Shown here in pieces: positions 1 through 10,855 of a stretch of DNA of 64,000 nucleotides. The translations under genes and the position numbers were made by a program. The notes beneath the pieces are model-generated. The model saw nothing but the letters and a program-made list of their open reading frames with translations, was not told where the DNA came from and made no database searches. The DNA is from Pseudocercospora fijiensis CIRAD86 (Eukaryota > Ascomycota > Dothideomycetes > Mycosphaerellales > Mycosphaerellaceae): the NCBI RefSeq assembly GCF_000340215.1, contig NW_006921537.1, positions 3,722,080 through 3,786,079 of the forward strand, read 5' to 3'. How positions within the stretch are numbered: position 1 is the stretch's first letter; each line of letters begins with the position of its first letter.

Positions 1-87
1 GCGCTAAGCCCTGCCTAAGGCACTAAGACCCTAGCTTTACTCGGCCTAATTATATACTAATTACGTATAGCCTCTTTAGCTCTAACA
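1..87 (-). repeat. Left LTR (inner end only) of gypsy element
   Basis: These bases match 6921-7007 almost base for base and end in the same CTAACA. The few differences (near 52, 55 and 62) are C-to-T or G-to-A changes at CpA/TpG sites, with this copy the more mutated. The rest of this LTR lies left of the window. A purine-rich tract (minus strand, about 89-101) abuts the LTR, as expected for the polypurine tract next to the 3' LTR of a minus-strand element. Confidence 0.8.
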
Positions 88-1289
88 CACGCTTCCCTTC
101 TAAAGGCCGCGCCCTCGTAGCCTGTCTATATTCTACGACCTCTATTGCCGCTAACTTAGCAAGTCTAATAAGCTGCTTAGTCCGCGCTAAATTAAACACT
201 TAACTACCTAATTATGTAACTATATTAAACCTCACCTTCTAATACAATGTCTAACTTCTAACTGCGCTATCCCTATATATAATGAAATAGGAAGTAATAT
301 ATATCTATAAGAATTAAGGGCCTTCGACTAATTATAATACGAGCGCGTCTTCCCTACTATAATAGGTAGACGTACGAGGTATTATAGCCCTGCCTCCGCT
401 CTAAGTAATATCGTACCGAGTTCTTTGCGTCTACTCTTAAAAGACCTAGCTATATCCGCTTCCGAGGGTTTGTTCTTATTGTTACGAGGGCTATTATTGT
501 TCGTGGTTTCGCTAGCCCTAATTAGTTAGGTTTAGCAACCTTTAAGTATTAATCTTATCTTATCTTTTCCGAAAAAACACAGCTCGTCTAGTTTCTATAG
601 GTAAAGGCTATTATAAGTGTAGTAGTAGAGGTTCGCCTCGCTTAAAGGGTTAGATAGATCGAGGAGTAACCTATTGTCCGCAAGATCGACCCTAGCTAGC
701 TTAGCTCTATAGTTTTGCCCTTAGTTAGCTAGTCTATTAGTCGCTTAATCTTTTAAGCGGCTTAAAGTTTTAATTAAAGTTTTAATTAAAGGTGCCTTAG
801 GCTCGTAGTATAGGTAAGGTTGTGTCTATAGGCGCAGTAATAATAGCAAGTAATGTTAATAATAGCAGCGCTAGTCGTCTTAGCGCTAACTTTACCTTCT
901 TCTAATTTCCTTCTTTAACTAATAACAACTCGGCAATACTGTTACTAATATAGCTATGTCCTTCCTTTCTTAAATAGCAACATACTCCGTAACACTGTTA
1001 CTAATATAGCCGCGCCGGCCGCGCCGTCGTTATTATTACTATCGCTATTTACGCGTACGCCGTCCTCGTAGATCGCCTAGGCCTTAAGGCCTCGATAGAA
1101 TAAAGGAATAAGAGGGGGACCTATAGGGCGCGTTAGTAAAGAGGTAGAGTCCTTAAAAGAGTAGGCAATTAGTTAACGCGTCGTAGCGCGCCTAGTATAG
1201 TCTTATTGTCCTTTGTTGCTAACAATCGCTTGCCTCTAATTAGTTAGCTAATAGCACCCCGGGGGTAGCATTATTCCTAGGCGACATTA

Positions 1290-1480
1290 TAGGCCCTTAG
1301 CCTTCTTCTTGTTCTTTACACTAGTCTAATACTTATCTAATAACTTAGTTATATCTTTAAAAGAGTCTTTAGCTTCCTGCGAGTCCTATTTGGGTAAATA
1401 GCCTTGCTATCTTAGTAGGTACTCCTTCTTGCCTTACCTAGTACGATGCTATAGGATACGTTCTATAGACTACAGCTCCT
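1290..1480 (-). pseudogene. Chromodomain relic of gypsy polyprotein
   Basis: The minus-strand frame reads K-K-E-Y-L-L-R-stop-Q-G-Y-L-P-K around 1390-1425, the recognisable chromodomain core (EYLVxWxGY type), with Val changed and Trp turned to TAG. It sits after the integrase at the end of pol, next to the 3' LTR. Chromodomains of chromoviruses bind modified histone H3 and steer integration into heterochromatin. It is broken here. Confidence 0.65.
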
Positions 1481-1879
1481 TACTATCCGCTAGTATGTCT
1501 TCGTGTTCTGTAGGGGCTTTATCCCCTTCGCGTAGGTAGTACGGCTTAAGGAGGGATACATAGAAGGTGTTATAGATAGTATAATAAGGGGGGAGCTGTA
1601 ACTAGTAGGCCTGTGTGCCCTTAGCCTCTCAAATGCGAAATAGGCTAATGTATCTTAGTGCGAGCTTGGGCCTTGTTTTGCTATTAGGTAATAGGTGTTT
1701 GCGGATGCAGAGGTTCTTTGTACTAAGGATAACTATATCGCCTTGCTTAAAGGTTATTAGTGTGTAGCGCCTATCGTAGTAGGTCTTTTAGTACTCTTAA
1801 GCCTTTGTTAACTTCTCGGCTATCTTAGTGTAGATTTCTCGCATCTTCTAAACCCTCTTAATAGCCGCTAGTGTTTCGG

Positions 1880-2760
1880 GTACTTAACGCGCTTCCCTTT
1901 CCTTGCGCTCGGCCTCGAGCGATAGTAGGTCCTATAGTATAGTAGCATTCTAGCCTATTATAGCTATATAGGGCGAGATCTTAGTTAATAAATGTACACT
2001 ATTGTTGTATACGAATTCTATAGGCTATAGGAGGTTAACCCAATCCTCGGGGTTCTTATTAATATAGCTACGTAGGTACTGCTATAGGGTGGCATTCTGC
2101 CTCTCTATCTGACCGTTAGTCTGTAGATAGAAGGCTATTAACAGCCGATGCTTCAGTCTTAGCTATAAGCAAATCTCGCTCTAATAGTAAGATATAAATG
2201 TCGAGCCCCTATCGGAGACTATCCCCTTAGGGGTTCCCTAATAGGTATAGAAGATGTTACTCTATAGCGCCTCTACTATATTAATAGCAGTCTAGTCTTT
2301 CCGAGTAGGAATGTAGCGAGCACCCTTAGCAAATCGGTCTATAATAACTAGTATAGCGTTAAAGACGTCTTTGCTTCCTCTTCGCTTAGTAGGGGGAAGA
2401 CCTATAATAAAGTCTATTATAAGCTCTATAAAAGGCTTCTTTAGAACAGGGAGTAAAGACAACTCGCTAAATAGTAAGTACTTTAGTGCTTTAACTCGCT
2501 AGCATACTGTATAGGTCTATATATACTCCTTTATATGCCGCTTACTATTTAGCTAGTAGTATATGCGCGATAGTAACTCGTGCGACCTCTCTATACTATA
2601 GTAACTAGCGAGCTTACTATTATAGTGCCTCTTTAAAAGCTCTTGTTGGATCGATTGTTTAGCGGGGACATAGCATCTGCCCCTAAACTTTAAGTAACCC
2701 TTATCGTCGATCGACTAGTTGTTACTCTTGCTAGATCGAGTCGCCCGTCTACTTACAAGC
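1880..2760 (-). pseudogene. Integrase core relic of gypsy polyprotein
   Basis: Minus-strand translation shows the first catalytic-Asp region (ILVIIDRFAKGARYIPT near 2305-2350), the second (SDRGSTFISYY near 2180-2220) and the Glu region (TNGQIERQN near 2105-2130). These are the D,D-35-E blocks of retroviral-type integrases. Several Trp codons are TAG. The catalytic acidic residues themselves can still be read, but the frame is interrupted. Confidence 0.85.
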
Positions 2761-3049
2761 TTATTAATGCGCTCGACAGCAAAGGCGTCCCTCTACTAAG
2801 TACGTAATAGCTTATCTCTAAACGATTGACTATCCCTATTTGCAAGGTCGTTTAATAGCACCCGTACTATCGAACGAGGTACGCATTATATATATCTAAT
2901 AGCACTAGTAGCCGGAACTACTGCAACCTCTTCTATAGTGCTATCGCTATATAGGCTATTGCTATAGATAGCAATGTCTTTAATCGAGTTATTACAGCTC
3001 GAGCGACCTACGTCCTTTCTTTTAACGTGTACTAGAAGAACGACAACTC

Positions 3050-4500
3050 CGCTATAGTATTTATTATCGCCGTAGGGTCCGGAAGTCTGCTTATCCTACG
3101 CTTACTTATTAACAATACGGGCTATAGCAATCTTATGCTATAGGGTTAGAAACAAAGAATTGATATACTAGGTCTCGCTATCGTAATTAGGTCGCCTCGA
3201 TAGGCTATCGGTAGGGTTACTTACGCCTAGCTAGTATAATATATTAAAATCAAACCCGGCGAGGTAGACGGCCTATCTAGCCTATCGACCTATAACCCTA
3301 GTAACCTTAGTAATGCTACGGAGGTTGTTATAGTCTGTGTAGACCTAAATTGTATGCTAAGTACTATTAAGATAGTAGCGCTAATGCTTGAAGGCTTCTA
3401 CGATTACTAAGAGCTCTTGCTTGTAGGTCTTATATCGACGTTCTATATCGATTATCTTTCGTAAAAAGAAGGTAATCGGGTACTAGTAATAGTTATTATC
3501 TGATTGCTATAACATAATAGCCGATATAGCGAACTATAAAGCGTTAGTCTCAATTCGGATCTACTTGCTTAGTACGAAATAGTATAACAAGGGGACATTA
3601 GTAAAGCGTTGCTTTAGGCCGTTAAAAGCGGCTTGTACTCTATTAGTCTATTTGAACTCTCTAGTTAGGTTAGCCTTAGTTTTAGTAAGCTTAGTTAGGG
3701 GCATTATATGCCGTAAATAGCCCTTAATAAAGCGACGATAGAAATTAGCGAAGCCGAGGAACGACTATAGTTCCTTAATTAACGTAGGAATAGGCTATTT
3801 AGTAATTGTTTTAATCCGATTAGGATTAGCCTTAATACCCTCAGTTAATACGAGGAAGCTAAGGAATAACACCTCCTTAGTAGCAAAGGTGTATTTAGAA
3901 GGTTTGTAATATAGTCTATAGGCTCGTAGGCGGTCGAGGACCTTACGTACTACGGCCTAGTGTTCTATAATATTAGGTAAATGTGTGTAAACTAGGATGT
4001 TATCTAGGTAAACTATACAGAGATAGTCTAATAGGCCTAAAAGGGCTCGATTAATATAGGACTAGAATGTTATAGGGGCATTAGCTAGGCTAAATAGCAT
4101 AACTAAGTATTCGAAATAGCTATAGCGAGTATAGAAGGCTGTTTTCTATTCGTCCCCCTTACGAATACAGATACGATAGTACGTATCCTTAATGTCTAGT
4201 ATAGTGTAGTAGTAAGCCCTAGAAAGGCGATCGAGGGTCTTATTAATAAGGGGGAGTAGATAGCGGTCTTTAATAGTAATAGTATTAAGCCTACGATAGT
4301 CGACATATAGGCGTAGGCTACTATCCTTCTTTAGTACGAACAGGATAGGGGCACTAGCAGGGCTGTTACTGTACCGAATGCGGCTATTAGCTAGGTTTTC
4401 CTCTAGGTACTTACGTAATATAGCAAGCTCTCGCTTACTAAGGTTGTAGAGGGGGCTAAAAGGAACCTCCTTGCCCTCTATAATGTTAATCTTATAATCC
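3050..4500 (-). pseudogene. Reverse transcriptase and RNase H relic
   Basis: The RT active-site block lies at 3999-4010 (minus) and reads Y-L-D-N instead of Y-L-D-D: the second metal-binding Asp codon has become Asn by a TpG-to-TpA change. RNase H follows at lower coordinates (about 3150-3560), with an IETNAL...FAI block and a recognisable YKQELLVIVEAFKH segment; its first Asp also reads as Asn. Frequent TAG codons occupy Trp positions. Enzyme activity is impossible from this copy. Confidence 0.88.
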
Positions 4501-4899
4501 GTCTCCTTAAATATAGGCAGTATCGATGCTAGGTAATGTTTAAATACATTAATATAGGTCTCTCGAATAGGCTCTAGTATACGAGTAAGCTAATTAGGAT
4601 TATTAGGGGGTATAGGTTTATCGTTATTACTACCAAGCAAATCGGTAGTCGGATTAGCTAAGGCGGAGGCTAGTGTTAGGTTGCTAATAAACAGGACCCT
4701 AATATCATTAGGACACTCGCTAATATTAATGTGTTTAATGTCCTCTTTCCTAGCGATTCTAAATCGCTACTTCTAGAGGCCTAGGTCTATAGCTACAGCG
4801 TAGTACTTAAGAATAGGGTTGCTAATAACAATAGTAGCTCCCCTATATAGGTTGTCTATATCTACTACGTAGGCAGTGAAGTCTAGTAGGCGCTTATTT

Positions 4900-5120
4900 C
4901 CGAGGTCGTCCTTTAGAGCTATAGGAACATAGTAGGCCCTATAGGTTAAGTACCGAGCGTTATTAAACCAAGCAAGGGTTAGTAGGTTAGTCTTCGGCAG
5001 TTGTCGAAGGTCTAATTGCTTAGCTAGGCGATAGCTAATAAGGGCACTAACTGAATTTCCTAGATCTAGTATAACCTTAGTTTAATAGGTAGTGCCCTTC
5101 GTGTCCTATATAAGGTAGGA
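4900..5120 (-). pseudogene. Retroviral-type aspartic protease relic
   Basis: The minus strand near 5020-5080 reads VILDLGNSVSALISYRLAKQ, matching the region around the D-S/T-G active site of retroelement proteases, here reading D-L-G. It lies between gag and RT as expected. The frame is interrupted on both sides. Confidence 0.6.
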
Positions 5121-5179
5121 GCGTGTTATAGCTAGTATAATGTCGATAGTCTTACGCCGTATAAGGCTAATAGTTAGTA

Positions 5180-6560
5180 CGGCGCTTACTCTTTTTTCGA
5201 CTAATTAAAAGAGCCGACTAGGGTAGCATTAGCGGCTAAAAGGTGTTTCCTATACTTAGCGGAAGCACGGTTAATTCGGGCCTAGTCCTTAGGTTTGTCG
5301 CATTGTCCTAGTAGATAGCTAGTACTATTATAATTAAAGCACTTCAATCCGGTTAGTAGATTGTTACCGTAGCTATTGTTACTACTATTATTAGTCGAGC
5401 GGTTAGCATTATAGGGATACGAGCCCCTTCTACGGCCCCTATCGCGGCCTCCTCTATATAGCCGGCGGCTACGGCCTCTTCTACGGTCGTTGTTACTGTT
5501 CCTATTGTTAGTACTGTTGTCTTAGTAGGAACCTTGATTTCCTCTATAGCTACTACGGTTGCTACGGTTAGTACTAGTTAGTCGGATCCTCGATTCTAGT
5601 CTTTATTAGAGTTAAACAGCTCGTTTAGCTGTTTCTACCTCGACTATGAATTAAATACGTGTTAGGTTAGCCTGTTTAAACATACGGCGGCGGTCCAATT
5701 CGAGAATAAGCTCCTACCTAAGCTTAGGGCGTATTTTAGAGATCTATATAGAATTAGTCTTAGCCGGGAGGTCATCCTCGAGGGTCTTTAAATAGGCCTC
5801 GAATAAGCGAGCCGATTGATTAGTCTTCTGTTTAGCTCGAAGATATAGGTCCTAAGCATGTTGTTGCCTTAGTATAGGGTTTCTAAGGGTATCTAGCATA
5901 ATAGTTTTATAGGTCTACTACTAAACAGCGGTCTAATCGTTAAGGGAGTTAAAATGGTTATCCTATATACGCTTTAGGTCGCTATTAATGTACTGCATAG
6001 CATGTACGACTAAGGAGTAGTCGTCTAGTAGCGCTCTTAGTGCGTTGCGCTAGTTAAGTTTATAGTTACGAATATAGTCGTTATACTGCTTCCGACTAGA
6101 GCTATTAAATACGGTGCAGTCTTTGAGTTTAGCATCCTTCTTTTAGATAGGTAGTAAAGAAGGTCCTACTACTAGCTTAGCAGTAGTTGTTAGAGATTCC
6201 TAGAGGCGGCGAATCTCGAGAAGATTATCCTTTAGCTATTGTTCTTAACGCAAGGTAGTAAGCCTGTTTTAGGTAGCTTCTTAAAGCCTCGCTACTAGCT
6301 AGGGGCTAAAGGCCGGCTAGCTATATCGTCGATTGACAATGTTATTAAGAATGTCGTTAATAGGTAATTCTAGATTATTACCTAGAATTGCAGGTTCTTC
6401 TTTAATAGGTCCTATAGTAGGCTCTTCCGCAGGAGGCACTTTAGTAGGCACTTTAGCGGGAACTGTACTACTAGCGTTGTTATTGCTAGCGCTGCTAGCG
6501 GCAGTACGGTTGTTGTTTCGTAATAAGCCGGCTATTATAATAGGGGGTGACACTAATAAT
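5180..6560 (-). pseudogene. Gag relic with degraded CCHC zinc knuckle
   Basis: A C-X2-C-X4-H-X4-C knuckle lies at 5300-5341 on the minus strand, but the second Cys and the His both read as Tyr. TGT-to-TAT and CAT-to-TAT are both RIP-type changes. The first and last Cys remain. Upstream on the minus strand (6317-6553) an S/A/N/P-rich stretch is probably the gag N-terminus. No intact gag frame exists. Confidence 0.7.
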
Positions 6561-6564
6561 ATAT

Positions 6565-7007
6565 TGTTAGCCCCTAAGATGCGGATATAGCGGAATTAGT
6601 AGATATTAGTCTAGTGCGATTGACTTAGTATAATAGGCCGTATAGAAGGCCTTGCTTAATAATTAGTACGGTTGTTTCGATAGAATAGTACGTATAGGTC
6701 CCGTTCTTCGGGCGCAATATAGTTAGATTAGTCTTGTTCGTAGCTATACCGCTAAAAGCTTGAAATAGGAACTATCTAGCTGCTGCCCTTAAAGGGTAGA
6801 TCGAATACTATATAAGAAGGGTTATATTAGCAGGTAGATAGGGTAGTAGTGGGTATAGGTAGTATTCGATAAGGATTTAGAAAGAGAGGGAGGAAGGCGG
6901 GAGAGTTAGCCTAACGCTAAGCGCTAAGCCCTGCCTAAGGCACTAAGACCCTAGCTTTACTCGGCCTAATTACATGCTAATCACGTATAGCCTCTTTAGC
7001 TCTAACA
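6565..7007 (-). repeat. Right LTR of gypsy element (443 bp)
   Basis: The block begins TGTTAG and ends CTAACA, the short inverted ends expected of an LTR, and its last 87 bases match 1-87. In element orientation this is the 5' LTR. The outer edge abuts a tandem repeat at 7008. A target duplication cannot be tested because the outer end of the left LTR is outside the window. No convincing tRNA primer-binding site was recognised left of 6565, probably because of RIP. Confidence 0.75.
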
Positions 7008-7150
7008 GAAGTCACTAACACTAGCGAGAAGTTACTAATACTAGCGAGAAGTTACTAGCGAGAAGTTACTAGCGAGAAGTTACTAGCGAGAAGTTACTAG
7101 CGAGAAGTTACTAGCGAGACTAGCGAGACTAGCGAGACTAGCGAGACTAG
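7008..7150. repeat. 14-bp/9-bp tandem repeat beside the LTR
   Basis: Repeats of TACTAGCGAGAAGT (about 14 bp) pass into a shorter ACTAGCGAG (9 bp) unit. The array starts at the base after the LTR end, so the retrotransposon may have inserted into it, or the array expanded after insertion. Confidence 0.8.
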
Positions 7151-7949
7151 TACTATACTTATTGTACCGTATGCTCTTATAGGCACTATAATATATACGG
7201 CAAGGATAGATACATAGGGCGATAACATGTATCGAGCGTAAGCACTCTTCGAGAAGCTACGATAGCCCTTTTACGTTAACGCCCTCTATTGCTTAGACTC
7301 TCCCTAGAACGATTATTCCGATAACTAGTTACTATATAAGGTAGAGAAAACGAACAGTAGCGTCCGGGGATCTAATTAACTAGCGGCACTAAGCGGCTAT
7401 AGAAGCACATACTTAGAAGCACACTAGAATTACACACAGCCTATATACTACGCGTAATACGTAACAATTAACGCATTCTATTACTAACTATAGTACGAGG
7501 TGTATAGGAAGGGACTTATTAAGCGAAATAATAACAGCTTATTTGCTAAAGCGATACTTATTAGTACCTAGACAATAATAGAGCATAACCGCGCCCCTAG
7601 CACTAGAGACACTGCGAAAAAAAAGGGTTGTCGAGCGCGTTATAGTCGTATAGCAATGTTGATGCGCTTACTAGAATAGAAGAGGAGGCGTACTGCAGTC
7701 GGATAACAGTCTTAATACGCTTTCGGATTAGTGCGCACTATAGTCGAATAGCAGTCTTAATACGCAAAGGGCTGTAGTCGTATAGTAGTAAAGAATAAGA
7801 CTAAGACTAAGCGCCTTCGGGCTTAAGTATACTAGAGGCCCTTACGTACTAAGGTTATTATAACTAACAGTCCTAACGAAGGCGTTACGCCGACTTAACT
7901 AGATACGCGTATATTATCCTATAAAGAATCCGAACGTAGGAAGCCTATA
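7151..7949. other. RIP-altered DNA without recognisable gene
   Basis: The stretch shows the same TpA excess and CpA/TpG scarcity as the flanking elements. Some blocks recur locally (for example GTCGTATAG/GTCGAATAG-type units near 7645-7790). I found no open frame or protein motif. Confidence 0.6.
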
Positions 7950-8191
7950 GCCGCTACTTAAGGTATACCTTACTAAAGAGTTTTTACCGAGTTAGGCCTA
8001 GCCGCTACTTAAGGTATACCTTACTAAAGAGTTTTTACCAAGTTAGACCTATAGCAATGCTACGAACCTATTAACCTACTTAGTAGGAGAGTCGCTATCG
8101 AGCCGCTACTTAAGGTATACCTTACTAAAGAGTTTTTACCGAGTTAGACCGTTAGCCGTATTATAGGTGTACCTTACTAAAGAGTTTTTAC
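7950..8191. repeat. Four copies of a 47-bp repeat with palindromic core
   Basis: Copies begin near 7950, 8001, 8102 and 8149. Each contains CTTACTAAAGAGTTTTTACC; three carry the perfect 12-bp palindrome AAGGTATACCTT, while the fourth is altered (ATAGGTGTACCT). The first two are adjacent and the others are separated by short unique sequence. Confidence 0.75.
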
Positions 8192-8573
8192 CTCCGCTAA
8201 TCTATCTAAGACCTCTGCAGTTTGTACTAAGACTGCGATATTCTAACAAAAACTATACTCTTTCGGTTAGATACGTAGTCGGCGCCCGCTAAAGCTATAG
8301 AAAACAACCTACTCGCTAGGAGAGTCGCCTTCGTAACGTCTTGCGTCGACAAAGCCTATCGGAGACCTTAAAAGAAAAGAAGGACTAAACAAACTCTACC
8401 GATCGAGGAACCTTAACTAACTTAAGCGGTTCTATCGGTAGCAAGCCGTAGGACTAGTTAGGAGATAGTGTTAATCGCTATAGAGCTACCTATATGCGAT
8501 AAAGAGGTATCGATACTATTGTATACGCCGATAGCTAGTATATTGCTAGGGATATTAGTATGTTAGTATATAT

Positions 8574-8597
8574 AGAAGAAGAAGAAGAAGAAGAAGT
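8574..8597. repeat. (GAA)n microsatellite
   Basis: A run of about seven to eight AGA/GAA triplets in otherwise RIP-altered DNA. The flanks (8192-9000) hold no recognisable gene. Confidence 0.85.
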
Positions 8598-9009
8598 TAA
8601 ACTAGGAAGCGTAGGTCTATATTGGCGTATCGTAGGTAAGGTTTGCCTCTACTAATAGGATTGCGCTATTTACGCTATAATAGCAAGGCAACAATAACGG
8701 CTATATATTATCGCACTTTTAACGCAATAGCCGCCGACTGCTACTAGTTAAATGCCTAAGGCTAGAATTGCTAGCGACTCGAGGCATAGGCAAGGACTTC
8801 GTATTAGGCTATAGCTAGTTTGAAAAGCTCTTCGGCACGATAACAGAATGTACTCTACGCTCGTTAGCCGACGCAGCTCTTTACTGAAATTACCGGAGGC
8901 CTCCTTTAGCATTAGGCGCTCTGAATTTATATAGGAACTAAGTCTAAAGCGAAGCTAATAGTAGTGACCTCTACTCTAACTAAGACTCCGACTGCCGCTA
9001 GTTAGAGTA

Positions 9010-9540
9010 ACGCTAGTTATTAAGCTATTATTATACGCCTAGCCTAGCCTAGCTAGCTATTAAGCTATTATTATACGCATAGCCTAGCTAGCCATTAAGC
9101 CATTATTATACGCATAGCCTGGCTAGCTATTAAGCTATTATTATACGCATAGCCTAGCTAGCTATCAAGCCATTATTATACGCCTAGCTAAACCCTTCGT
9201 AGCTAGCTATCAAACCATTATCGTACGCATAGCCTAGCTAGCTATTAAGCTATTATTATACGCCTAGCCTAGCTAGCTATTAAGCTATTATTATACGTAT
9301 AGCCTAGCTAGCTATCAAGCTATTATTATACGCCTAGCCTAGCTAGCTATTAAGCAAACTATTATCGTACGCCTAGCCAACCCCTTCGTAGCTAGCTATT
9401 AAACTATTATCGTACGCCTAGCCTAGCTAGCTATTAAGCTATTATCGTACGCCTAGCCTAGCTAGCTATTAAGCTATTATCGTACGCCTAGCCTAGCCTA
9501 GCCGGCTATTAAGCTATTATCGTACGCCTAGCTAAACCCT
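9010..9540. repeat. 35-bp minisatellite, about 15 copies
   Basis: The unit is CCTAGCTAGCTATTAAGCTA followed by TTATTATACGCCTAG. Copies differ chiefly at C/T or A/G positions that are RIP targets (CTATTAAG versus CTATCAAG versus CCATTAAG; GCATAG versus GCCTAG), so copies were mutated to different extents. Two or three copies carry an inserted AACCC(C)TTCGTAG block. Confidence 0.9.
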
Positions 9541-9551
9541 TCGACTTTATA

Positions 9552-9940
9552 AATACCCCCGACGAGGCACGTACTCTAGTCTACCGCTACTACTTCGCCG
9601 CTAGGCACGTAATCTAGTCTACTACCGAGGAGGCACGCACTCTAGTCTACCGCTACTACTTCGCCGCTAGGCACGCAATCTAGTCTACTACCGAGGAGGC
9701 ACGCACTCTAGTCTACCGCTACTACTTCGCCGCTAGGTACGCAATCTAGTCTACTACCGAGGAGGCACGCACTCTAGTCTACCGCTACTACTTCGCCGCT
9801 AGGTACGCAATCTAGTCTACTACCGAGGAGGCACGCGATCTAGTCTACCGCTACTACTTCGCCGCTAGGCACGCAATCTAGTCTACTACCGAGGAGGTAC
9901 GCAATCTAGTCTACCGCTACTACTTCGCCGCTAACTGCCT
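9552..9940 (+). repeat. 66-bp minisatellite encoding a 22-residue repeat, six copies
   Basis: The unit contains CTACCGCTACTACTTCGCCG and two CTAGTCTAC-type motifs. Because 66 is a multiple of three, one plus-strand frame is kept through the array: EEARTLVYRYYFAARHAI, then TAG (probably a former Trp), then STT. Copies differ at RIP-type sites. The same frame continues downstream towards 10487, so the array may be part of an eroded gene for a repeat protein. Confidence 0.8.
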
Positions 9941-10058
9941 AGTTAACGGGGCTATCGTTGTCGGCGGTAAGCGCACTTAGAAGATAAAGCTAGTACCTAA
10001 GAGATAAAGCTAGTAAGGAAGGCCTAAATAGTAAATATAGCAGGTTAGATTACTATAA

Positions 10059-10487
10059 ACGAATATAAAAGCTATATTTATTTATTCCTTAGTCGCTATA
10101 ACCGCTGCCCTTATCTATATCTTAGTTACCGCCTATCGTATCGACTACTTTAACCTTCGTATCGATAAGCTAAGCCTATCTATTAGTATGTTAGATAGTA
10201 TCGACCTACTTAGAATCGGTCTTATCGATAGTAGTACCCTATATATTACTACGATTAGTCGTAGCCTTACGACTAGCCTTAGCAGCCTCTATATCCTCTA
10301 CGACCGCATCCGTAACGGTAGAACGACCTTCGAAGTACTCCTTATTACTTTAGTTAAATGCAGCGACCTTCTCGCGAATCTAATCGCTACTAAGCTACTA
10401 GATATCGTCCGATATATACCTACCGTTATTGCTATACGAAGCGGTAGTAGCAGCTATAGTAGTAGCGGTCTACTAGCGGTCTGCTAG
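10059..10487 (+). pseudogene. Eroded frame downstream of 66-bp array, unknown
   Basis: An uninterrupted frame of about 142 codons runs from after a TAA near 10056 to a TAG at 10485 and is in the same phase as the 22-residue repeat frame. The product would be hydrophobic and Leu/Ile/Ser-rich (contains SLVAITAALIYILVTAYRID and LLRIGLIDSSTLYITT). The end runs into Gly/Ser repeats encoded by the microsatellite. I do not recognise the family. The apparent start at 10188 is unlikely to be the original start. Confidence 0.35.
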
Positions 10488-10855
10488 CGGTAGTAGTAGC
10501 GGTGCTAGTAGCTATAGTAGTAGCGGTCTACTAGCGGTCTGCTAGCGGTAGTAGTAGCGGTAGTAGCAGCTATAGTAGTAGCGGTCTACTAGCGGTCTGC
10601 TAGCGGTCTGCTAGCGGTAGTAGTAGCAGTCTGCTAGCGGTAGTAGTAGCGGTAGTAGTAGCGGTACTAGTAGCTATAGTAGTAGCAGTCTACTAGCGGT
10701 CTGCTAGCGGTAGTAGTAGCGGTGCTAGTAGCTATAGTAGCAGCGGTGCTAGCAGCTATAGTAGCAGCGGTCTACTAGCAGTCTACTAGCGGTAGTAGTA
10801 GCGGTAGTAGCAGCGGTAGTAGCAGCTATAGTAGTAGTGCTAGTAGCGACTTTTA
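10440..10855. repeat. Compound AGCGGT/AGTAGT/CTACTAGCGGT array
   Basis: Short units (AGCGGTAGTAGT, CTACTAGCGGTCTGCTAGCGG, AGCTATAGTAGT) are shuffled over about 415 bp. In the upstream coding frame the first part would give Gly/Ser runs; later parts contain TAG codons. Confidence 0.85.

Larger units (their letters stand above)
88..6564 (-). mobile_element. RIP-inactivated Ty3/gypsy chromovirus, internal region
   Basis: Read on the minus strand, the order is gag, protease, reverse transcriptase, RNase H, integrase, chromodomain, which is the gypsy order. Every domain is interrupted by TAG/TAA codons that mostly replace expected Trp or Gln codons, and CpA/TpG are nearly absent, so the element was silenced by RIP. 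The internal region is 6.5 kb, normal for the family. No frame is intact; the short open frames at 6317-6590 are residues of the gag N-terminal region. The element is non-autonomous now. Confidence 0.9.

Noticed and set aside
9010..9940. Regular repeats that could suggest a CRISPR array
   Set aside because: The units are contiguous tandem copies without unique spacers, in a eukaryotic genome.
10188..10487. Open frame as an intact 99-residue gene
   Set aside because: The frame continues upstream of the ATG and is RIP-altered; there is no promoter-like or family evidence, so it is listed as a relic.
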